The position numbers and the translations under genes were made by a program. 64,000 bases of DNA from Mytilisepta virgata (Eukaryota > Mollusca > Bivalvia > Mytilida > Mytilidae): the NCBI GenBank assembly GCA_028015205.1, contig CM051514.1, forward strand, positions 44,842,150-44,906,149. Reading direction: 5' to 3'. A model generated the notes under the pieces. The model saw nothing but the letters and a program-made list of their open reading frames with translations. It was not told the origin of the DNA and made no database searches. Positions within the stretch are counted from its first letter, which is position 1, and each line of letters starts with the position of its first letter. Positions 56,786-64,000 of this stretch are shown piece by piece.

Positions 56786-58058
56786 TATAGACTGTTTGAT
56801 ATTTGGCAAAATTACGATTTTTATTTATTATCACCGTAATAATATTAATAATACAAAAAACAAATAATTTCGATAATCGAACTGAATGATTTATTTTGCT
56901 TAAAATATTTAAGGCTAAAAAATCGTTTTCAAGTGACTAAAATACTCAGAGAAAGTTTTGACTATTTTGTTTTCGCATGGTTCAGTTTTCAGCTTTACTC
57001 GGTTTATGTAGGGGAATATATGCCAGTGAAAGTAAAAACAATGCCATATACGATGAAAGAAAAATAAAAAAATAAAAAAATAAAAATGGCATGCTCCTTG
57101 TGTTCTTGCAATTAGCATGAAAGAAACGATTATCTACCATCAAATACGAAAACAAGTGAAATAAAACACTGCAAAAACGTTTCAAGAAAATAAACTTGTA
57201 CCACCGCCATAATTTGACTCATCTTCACGTCTGCGACAGTTCTTCAGTCTGACATTTTTTCTGTTATTCAAAGCGCTGACAATACAACGAATCTCGTTGG
57301 ATCATTAATGAATGATTGGGCTGCTTGGAAAAGAACGGCGTGATTCCCACGTTATTGAAATCAAAGTCAAAGCGAAATGGACACGAGTCAATATGGATTT
57401 TAATCAAACAATATCAAAATAAACGGAATATCATTTGACCGCATATATACACAGACCAATTATAGTATATCAATAAAATCATTATGTAATAATCGTTTAT
57501 ACTTCTTAAAGTTTCATATTCCGCCAAAAGTAACAATTATTTCATTGCTTATATTAGAGAAATCTTTTATAGAACGCTTCCTACACGTTTTACTCAAAAT
57601 TCAAACTGTAAAATTAATATTTGTAGATATTAATAAACATCTATGATTTTTTCATCAGAATATCAATATCAGAAATTGCAAAAAATAATTTGTGTGAAAA
57701 CCGATTCAATCGATGTCTAAATAAGTTTGGTTTGTCGTAGTAAGTGTAAGCCTATAAAATATTGACAAATTTTTACTGGGTCAGTGCTATTCAAACACGC
57801 CGGGACTCCTTTTTAACCCAAAGAGTTGTTCGTATGAGTTATTTAAGAAAAAAACCGCTAACTGGTGTGGATTGATACGTGTATGATAAAAAATGAAGGT
57901 CAGATGTAATATTACATAAGTTTTTCTAAGTTAAGTAGAAAATGATGTCGCTTTCTGCATATGACTTAAGTAAATTGCTTAGCTAATTCACTTCTTAGCA
58001 AAAGATTAGTAAAATTAAGATTTTTTATGCACACGGGCCAAGGACGCAAAAGAATGTC

Positions 58059-58940
58059 GGAATTCTAGGACTTACGACAAGAATCGAGAAAGAAAGGCTG
58101 GAGGCGGAGCACGTGGAAGCAAAAGGAGAAGATGATACATGTAACATATCAGGTAATGAGTCGGGGAAGATGCACGTGTATTTCCCATTTTTATGCACGA
58201 CCCGTCACAAAAACCTTTCGATATGGCACATGACACGATTCATTTCACCCTAACACAAGAGTCGAGCATTCACGACACGGTGGTGGAACACGTGCCTTTA
58301 AAAATTAAGAAAACAGATTTTTGAGGGCAAATTCATAGAGTTACATTTTCTTCTTAAATCACAGACAGAAATGAAGGAGGTTGACGAGGGCGATTTTAAA
58401 ATAAAAAGGGGCAAAATTTGCATCTAGAAAAGATCGTCGACAATAGAATTGTCCATAAACGAATGGACATCAACATTCATGCTTTACATGAGCGTGTATA
58501 ATGAGAAATTCAGGACTCAGGTACAGGAATTGCTAAAATACATGCGGGATATTAGATTGGCAGCAACCAGGTCAGAAAAGTGGGCCACATATGATGAGCA
58601 AATCAGGTTAGAAATTGAAAAGAACCCCACCTTGTCTTGGTGAAACATACATGGTGAATATTGGCTATTGTACATCTAATCTCCCCTAAAGTATACTTCA
58701 AACATGAAGTCAATGCAATCACAATGTTATAGAGTAGATACACAGAACCATGGTCATTTTAATTCAAACCCAGCTGCAGTATCAAACACTGTTAAAACAA
58801 GAACAAATCAACGATCACAGGGAACTAGTTCGAATATGTCTTGTAAATATTACAATAATGGTACTGACTGTTCATATTTCCCTTGTTTAAATGTGTATGC
58901 GAAAAATATGCAGTGGCAAGCACAGAAAGGCCCAATTTAA
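58059..58940 (+). pseudogene. DIRS-like gag remnant
   Basis: A charged stretch, TTRIEKERLEAEHVEAKGED (58090-), is followed by broken frames, then a 64 aa segment (58449-58643) with EWTSTFMLYMSVYNEKF, QELLKYMRDIRLAA and WATYDEQIRLEIEK, then a stop where the family continues. A 78 aa segment (58704-58940) includes CKYYNNGTDCSYFPC, part of a CCHC-like or CCCH-like knuckle. In intact elements this protein packages RNA. Here it is clearly dead. Confidence 0.65.
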
Positions 58941-58959
58941 ATAATAACCGGGCCCAAGG

Positions 58960-60400
58960 AAGACGTACCAAAAAGTTTTAACTTTTATTCCTTAGGAAGT
59001 ACTCCTGTTGAAGTGCCTGTCTTGGAAAATTTTATAGAACTTTACCCAACATAGAAATGTAGGTCATGGGATTATATTTGGTTTAAAATATGGTTTTGCT
59101 TTGAAATATTTTGGCTCTAGGGAACCAAAGGAACCATAGTCAATTAGACAGACAAACCCGGAAAGACAAATGAACAAGCACAACAAATAAACCCTGAACA
59201 CTAAAAAACAATTAAAACTCCAAACTTTGCCCCATTGCTAACCTTTTGCCACCCTTCAAATATCACTTATGAGACTCGTGCCTAAAGGACGTGATTTTAG
59301 TTCAGTTGAGTAAAGTTCGGTGGCCGAGGCAGCAATTTTGGTAAATGGGCAGAAAGAAATTGGCTCGTCTTAGCCAATGCGATGTAAAGGTCGCTTTTTG
59401 TTATTGCCTATAATCATGCAGGATTTTGACTTGTTGGAGATAAATTTCAGGTTGAATATTATTTTATTAAAATGCTTCAAATGGGGGCTTCGATCAGTTG
59501 TGCTCTTAGGAAGAAATTTGCCAAAGTTTAAAATTGGATAATACAGGAAGAAAGTAGAAACGATGATGTAATCCACTATTTATATGATTTTCTTTTTGTT
59601 GAGTCAATCGAAACACCAGATGATGGCAATACTTTGAAGTTATTTCAAAACCTATGTGAAGCAATAGAAATCCCTCTTGATATGGACAAGACTACTATGC
59701 CTACTCCATTACTCACTTTTTGGGGTACAGAATTTGACACTTCTAAGTGAAAAACCTGTCAAACACACACAAAAATCAGGGACACCTTACACAGTTCTAA
59801 AATTACTCTTTAAGGACATGCAATCTCCTCTTGGGCTCCTGAATTTTGCTTGCAAGGTTGTTGCTCCAGGCCGTGCATTTTGCCAAAGGCTTATAAATTC
59901 AACCATGGGGGGTAAAAAACCACATTACAAAATTTGAGTTAACAAGCAGATGAAAACAGATTTAGAAGGTTAGAGTTTTTAAAACAATACAATGCTATCA
60001 CTGTGTTACTGACAATGTATGGGTTTCGACTGAAAAAGATAGAAGTATTCACTGATAGTGCAAGGGGGTTCGAAGGTGGCTATGGAATCTATTTTTTAGG
60101 TCAGTGGGTTCAAGGCATGTGGCCAAAACATTGGTTTTTTTTCCAATAGTAGCAGCACTAATGTCCTTGGACTTTGTTAAAAAACAAATTCATGTTGATA
60201 ATCACGTGGTCGTTCAAATCATTAATATAAAAACTAGCACATCAAATAGAGTAATGAATTTTGTAAGACAAATGGTTTAATTAACTTAAAAAATAATACG
60301 ATAGTTTATCCCTTTAAAAAAACAAAATTGCTGATTGTCTTTCTCGTTCGATGTGGGGAAAGTTCAAAAGCCTAGGGCCCATAAGTAGACCAGTGGCCAA
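58960..60400 (+). pseudogene. DIRS-like reverse transcriptase / RNase H remnant
   Basis: Ordered pieces: IFGLKYGFALKYFGSREPKE (near 59080); DKFQVEYYFIKMLQMGASIS (59430-); NWIIQEESRNDDVIHYLYDF (59535-59590), where the catalytic YLDD reads YLYD; ESIETPDDGNTLKLFQNLCE; LLNFACKVVAPGRAFCQRLI (59835-); VFTDSARGFEGGYGIYF (RNase H-like Asp); a VDNHVVVQIINIKTSTSNRV segment; and NKIADCLSRSMWGKFK (near 60330). Stops and shifts between them exclude function. Confidence 0.75.
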
Positions 60401-60986
60401 CTAAAATTCCAACACAGATATGGAACATTTACGTCACTTTATTTTGACTGGACTATATAGAAGAACTTTGGTGTTTTGTTTGATATCATACTATAGAACG
60501 ATTCCACTTCCTTTGTTGATGCACAGGGAGAAATTGTTTTAGTAGTATACTTTGCAATACTTTTAGAAAGTCTAAATGGAAGATCACTGTTAATGAAGGA
60601 CACAGTTCGGTTGTACTTTTAATGAGGGACACAGTTCGGTTGTACTTTTCAGGATTTCTTTTATATGAACACCACTGTTCCGAATGCGGTACAATAAATT
60701 TTTTTATTTAAATGGTATATATATACTGTATACATGTATATATAGCTAGTTTAGTAAAGTCATTTTTGTACATAGTTTTCAGCTTCCATAATATGTTGTT
60801 AAATTGCGATTTCACGTGTTTGATATCGCTTATTTTTTAATAGTATATTGAATGGAACTTTATTGTGATATCGTCCATAATTAGTGTAGAAACCTGACAA
60901 CTATTTTCTTCAATGGTCTGTACAAGTTTCGATCCAACATCCGACTCCATTCCTTTTATCGATCCAAACCAATTCCTGCTAAATAT

Positions 60987-61111
60987 TGTTAAGGCCAAAA
61001 ATCACCTTTGAATTGTATCCAACAAAAGATACAAATCAATAATAAAATTTAATAAGATTTATTACACACAAGTTTACAAGAAATATTATACAAATTGAAA
61101 TGTCAACTTAA
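60987..61111 (-). repeat. Terminal ~125 bp of an LTR (second copy)
   Basis: Repeats 61434-61557 with few changes (ATCACCTTTGAATTG, CAAGTTTACAAGAAATATTA). On the minus strand it follows directly on the gag stop, so an internal deletion joined gag to the LTR tail. Confidence 0.8.
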
Positions 61112-61344
61112 TGTTTTAATTTGAAAGCATCAAAATTTTCGACCTTGAGTTCAAGAGCCTCTTCACCAAAATTTTTTAAGTCAACTAAATTGTCAATTAC
61201 CAAATTTTGTATAATTTGTTTTCTCATAGATCCTCTAAAATCTATTTTTAGATGCTTAGCAAGCAACACTAATTCTTCTTTCTTTAGTTTATCAAACCCT
61301 TTCAGGTCAGGCGTTTTCAAAAATTTACCAGCATTAAATACCAT
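61108..61344 (-). CDS. LTR retroelement gag N-terminus (78 aa, truncated)
   Basis: MVFNAGKFLKTPDLKGFDKL, then KKEELVLLAKHLKIDF and RKQIIQNLVIDNLVD: a helical SAP-like start typical of gag in mollusc and fish Gypsy-type elements (from memory of such proteins). It lies 67 bases downstream of a primer-binding site and ends where LTR sequence begins; most of gag and all of pol are deleted from this unit. Confidence 0.6.
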   Translation of the reverse strand: MVFNAGKFLKTPDLKGFDKLKKEELVLLAKHLKIDFRGSMRKQIIQNLVIDNLVDLKNFGEEALELKVENFDAFKLKH

Positions 61345-61410
61345 TTTGTAGAATGTTTTTGGCTAATTCTGATAAAAATACTGAAAAAATTTTAATAAGC
61401 TATTAACGTT

Positions 61411-61428
61411 ATCCCGGGCGAGCCCCCA
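61411..61428 (-). promoter_or_regulatory. Primer-binding site, tRNA-Pro-like
   Basis: The minus strand reads TGGGGGCTCGCCCGGGAT, which differs by one base from the classical tRNA-Pro primer site (TGGGGGCTCGTCCGGGAT). It lies 5 bases past the LTR end (…CCGTAACA). Confidence 0.8.
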
Positions 61429-61433
61429 ATTTC

Positions 61434-62064
61434 TGTTACGGCCAGAAATCACCTTTGAATTGTAGCCAACAAAAGACACAAATCAATAATAAAATTTAAC
61501 AAGATTTATTACACGCAAGTTTACAAGAAATATTATACAAATTGAAATGTTAACTTAACTGTTAAAAATATATATCCGATCCTTTTGGTCTTTTCTTAAT
61601 CCGGAATTATTCTCTTCACTGTTGCGGGAATCCAAACAGAATATTATGTCCAATAAGTCACAATCTAGTATGATGTAGTTAACGTGTCAATCCAACATCT
61701 AAGAACACAAGAATGTTAATGTCTAATCTGAAAGTCTAACTTTAGTGTCTTGTATATGTATAGTGGTCACGGAAACTTCTAGAAAACTCGTATAAAACCG
61801 TAGAACGGAAACTTCTAGAATACGTCAGAAGTTTGAATTACACATCGTATATTATGATCATTCCAGAATTATTATGTAAGTCAAATAGAAAGTTGTAATC
61901 ATTACATCAGTATATATGATTGTTCCAGTGATTTCTAAACTGCACAGTTATAACATTATTTGGTAAACAACTATAAGTATTATGTAAGCATATTATACAT
62001 GTTATAAGACCACACAAAACAAATTAGGCCAAAATAAATAAATATAATAATTACAATATCATAA
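61434..62064 (-). repeat. Long terminal repeat (~631 bp)
   Basis: On the minus strand it starts after the purine tract AAATGGGGAGGGG (plus 62065-62077) with TTATGATATTG and ends CCGTAACA next to the primer site. It thus serves as 3' LTR of the upstream pol remnant and 5' LTR of the short gag unit. Confidence 0.7.
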
Positions 62065-62077
62065 CCCCTCCCCATTT
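62065..62077 (-). other. Polypurine tract
   Basis: AAATGGGGAGGGG on the minus strand, immediately before the LTR start. Confidence 0.65.
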
Positions 62078-62179
62078 AAAAGAAGTTTGAGTGTAACGAG
62101 AAATTTGCATGAACAATATATACAACAATATATAGTATGTATACAGTGTTTGAATAAGATCTAGATAAAGCATTTAATT

Positions 62180-62470
62180 ATCTTATTTCTTGTCTCATAA
62201 AATCAAGTTTAGTGGATTGAGTCGGTAAGGATGTTGCTTAATTGGAGAAGCATCGCCTACATCAACATCATGACAAACAGCAGTGGTTTTGTTTGGCACA
62301 TCTGGAAAAAGATTTTAAAAGAAAATACCAAAGTTTTCAATTTTTCTCTGCAATCGAAAGTCAGATGTGCAGTTGTGAGTCTATATTTGACAAAATTACT
62401 GAATTTTTCAATCTAACAGTTTGTTCCATAGTCTTGGAATCAAAAGATGGTTCTATTATATCTAGTTTGT
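62180..62470 (-). pseudogene. Pre-RT segment of the LTR retroelement
   Basis: The minus-strand frame reads PDVPNKTTAVCHDVDVGDAS, then PIKQHPYR: the stretch just ahead of RT in Gypsy-type pol. It follows the integrase remnant, not the reverse, and the RT itself is deleted. Confidence 0.7.
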
Positions 62471-62474
62471 CATG

Positions 62475-62934
62475 ACCTGACATGAAATTTGAATCCTGGT
62501 CGGAGTATAGACTTAGGAAGTCCTACTAATGTGAAAAATTTGATAAGAGCTTTGACAATAGTTGGTGTCTTGATATTCCTTAAGGCAATAGCCCCAGGAA
62601 AGCGAGTGGATGTACACATGATCGTCAATAAATACGCATTTCCAGTCTTGGTCTTTGATAAAGGTCCAATGCAATCAATGAGTACTCGGCCGAATTGTTC
62701 TTCAAAGGCTGGAATTGGCAGAAGTGGTGCTGGTGGTATTTTCTGGTAAGGCTTGCCAACAATCTGGCATATATGGCATGATTTGCAGTATTTTGTGACA
62801 TCATTTCTAAGTCTCGGCCAGTAGAAATGTTGTAAGATCTTTAGGCAATTCTTCCCTATAACTAAATGTCCAGCCAAGGGGATGTCATGGGCAAGACCAA
62901 TAATTTCTTGCCTATAGACCTTAGGCATCACCAC
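62475..62934 (-). pseudogene. Retroelement integrase remnant
   Basis: An HHCC zinc finger (LAHDIPLAGHLVIGKN, then YCKSCHICQIVGKP; one His falls in LAH) is followed by the catalytic core with the first Asp in FGRVLIDCIGPLSKTKTGN and the TRFPGAIALRNI strand. A frameshift near 62510 displaces the second motif (SDQDSNFMS is in the next frame). The rest of the core, including the Glu, is deleted. Confidence 0.85.
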
Positions 62935-63186
62935 TTAGTATACCACTCTCCATTCCTCCTCTGGGATAGCATCAGGGGGGCCTCCACTTCCTCATTAAAA
63001 TGCCGTCTTGATGTTAGTAACAGTCAGCCACTTTGTCTGCTTCTTCTTGTGGTTGAGCTCTCTTGCGGAGCTGAAGAACCTCATGGTATTTATTTTGTTC
63101 TTCCATAAATGTTCTTTTGTCTAATGAATGGCTGTTCACGTCTGGCCATGGCATAATTACCTGCTTGTTAATACAAGGTTGTCTTA

Positions 63187-63471
63187 TTATGACCTTTTCT
63201 GAGCTACCGGGACCTTCAATGTCGGCAGGAAAGTATCAGAAAGGTCCATATAATCGTACTGGTCTACCTGTAAATCCTCATTTTGTTGTTTTCTTGCCAT
63301 TGCCCTAGTAACAACACAAGCTGGATACAGTTCAGCATCATCTTTAAGTGATTTAACATCCACCACCAGTTCACTGGTAACAATTGGTTCAGCAACCACT
63401 TTGTTCTTAGCTAGATCATGAAACACCCTCAACAGGGAGATTAGGACGAACACCCTCAACGACTGGTCCAA
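63187..63471 (-). CDS. Retroelement pol linker between protease and integrase (94 aa, broken)
   Basis: Reads LAKNKVVAEPIVTSELVVDV and ELYPACVVTRAMARKQQNED, a stretch I associate with Gypsy-type pol just after the protease. No catalytic residues. Separated from its neighbours by stops or shifts. Confidence 0.55.
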   Translation of the reverse strand: MDQSLRVFVLISLLRVFHDLAKNKVVAEPIVTSELVVDVKSLKDDAELYPACVVTRAMARKQQNEDLQVDQYDYMDLSDTFLPTLKVPVAQKRS

Positions 63472-63532
63472 TAATTAAATCTGACTTCAAATTAATACAA
63501 TGGAGGGAAACAACATAACTCCACACCTTGTA

Positions 63533-64000
63533 TCAAAACGGAGGCACAAAGGACGTCTCCTCGGACAAAGGCAACACACCTTCTAAGAACAAAGTCTGAG
63601 AATCCCCAGTGTCCCGTAAAATCTTAATAGGCTGAGGAGTAATATTATCAACAATAGAAACAAACCCATCAGACATAAAGAGTTTATAATCCTCCATGTA
63701 ATCACAAAAATTGGACTTAAAAGCGTGACTCGCATGAAATTCCAACTTACTGGTAACACGGGGTGTCGTACAAGCACTGGACTTGGGCTTATCTCTTTCA
63801 TTCTTATTTTGGAGTCTAAAACAGTTAGCCATCAGGTGACCATTTTTCTTAGATAAGCACAAGTTAGTGACTTCTTCTCAAAAGTATCAAATTGTGGACC
63901 AGACATATTATAACTAGACTGACTCTTATTCTTTACAACAGGCTTACTATCAGTACGCTCAGTACTTTGATTTTTGTAATTTCCGTTTGAAGTATTAAAA
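63533..64000 (-). pseudogene. Retroelement gag zinc knuckle and aspartic protease (5' beyond window)
   Basis: The gag end has a CCHC-type knuckle broken by a frameshift (LTCAYLRK in one frame, KKNGHLMANCFRL in the next; about 63830-63880). The protease follows with the active-site triad in IKILRDTGDSQTLFLEG. The element enters from beyond base 64000. Confidence 0.75.

Larger units (their letters stand above)
54400..58040. mobile_element. ~3.6 kb TIR insertion inside the DIRS-like gag
   Basis: Ends GGGCCGTATTAATAAA (54401) and, mirrored, GGCCCGTGTGCATAAA (to 58039) agree at 12 of 16. Both are followed inside by CTTAAGT/GCTTAGC words. Removing it lets the gag frame run from CAG GGG CCA (54399) into AGG ACG CAA (58041). 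No transposase was found; the interior holds several foldback hairpins. The class may be Harbinger-like but the target duplication is unclear. Confidence 0.5.
54150..60420 (+). mobile_element. Decayed DIRS-like retrotransposon, split by a TIR insertion
   Basis: Pieces in order: gag start MPNKRNIRGSPSKAQGKK (54313-54399); the interrupting element (54400-58040); gag continuation KNVGILGLTTRIEKERLEAE (58059-); a gag core LSINEWTSTFMLYMSVYNEK (58449-58643); a Cys-rich knuckle remnant CKYYNNGTDC (58839); RT pieces (58960-59750); and an RNase H-like part to about 60400. The gag core and the RT/RNase H style (FACKVVAPGRAF; ADCLSR) are those of tyrosine-recombinase retroelements. The recombinase itself is not in this stretch. 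Many stops and shifts. Confidence 0.7.

Overview
The window looks like nuclear DNA of a marine bivalve, most likely a mytilid mussel. It is AT-rich, its genes are split by large introns full of repeats, and several dispersed repeats (near 26.3-28.3 kb and 28.5-30.7 kb) have a form I remember from mussel genomes. That species assignment rests on memory and gene style, not on a search.

Host genes, left to right. (1) The last two exons of a carboxylesterase/cholinesterase-like gene (1-3625, +), with a 3 kb intron packed with foldback elements. (2) A broken esterase paralogue in the same orientation (6760-8300), whose first recognisable exon is repeated about five times in tandem. (3) An intact two-exon carotenoid oxygenase (16251-18412, -; 522 aa) with all four iron-binding histidines. 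(4) A RING/B-box/coiled-coil/beta-propeller TRIM-type protein (33636-35504, +; 622 aa). (5) A three-exon small secreted cysteine-rich protein (42314-46526, +; 135 aa), assembled here from splice sites and matching phases; no single ORF reveals it. (6) The 3' part of a thrombospondin-type-1 / mucin-like / single-pass membrane protein (49593-52894, -).

The rest is mostly mobile DNA: a THAP-domain transposon with ~230 bp inverted ends and TTAA target duplications (10880-13615); a 5'-truncated LINE with one frameshift (21440-24490) and a relic of the same family on the other strand (30870-31800); two nearly identical Tc1 elements, one with an intact DD34E transposase (26737-28290) and one frameshifted (37660-39200); a decayed DIRS-like retroelement split by a TIR insertion (about 54150-60420); and an LTR retroelement on the minus strand with integrase ahead of RT and a tRNA-Pro-like primer site (60987 to the window end). 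Short elements include hAT-like and G-tract MITEs, several unrelated foldback hairpins with GC-rich tips, tandem-repeat arrays ending in a shared ACGGACG terminus, SINE-like pieces, a (TA)n tract and a 26-32 bp minisatellite.

No operon or joint pathway links the host genes; they are independent loci. The most novel items are the hidden cysteine-rich secreted gene, the tandem esterase exon array sharing one nonsense codon, the THAP transposon, the palindromic AAGATATCTT element, and a 35 bp palindromic insertion with a 9 bp target duplication.
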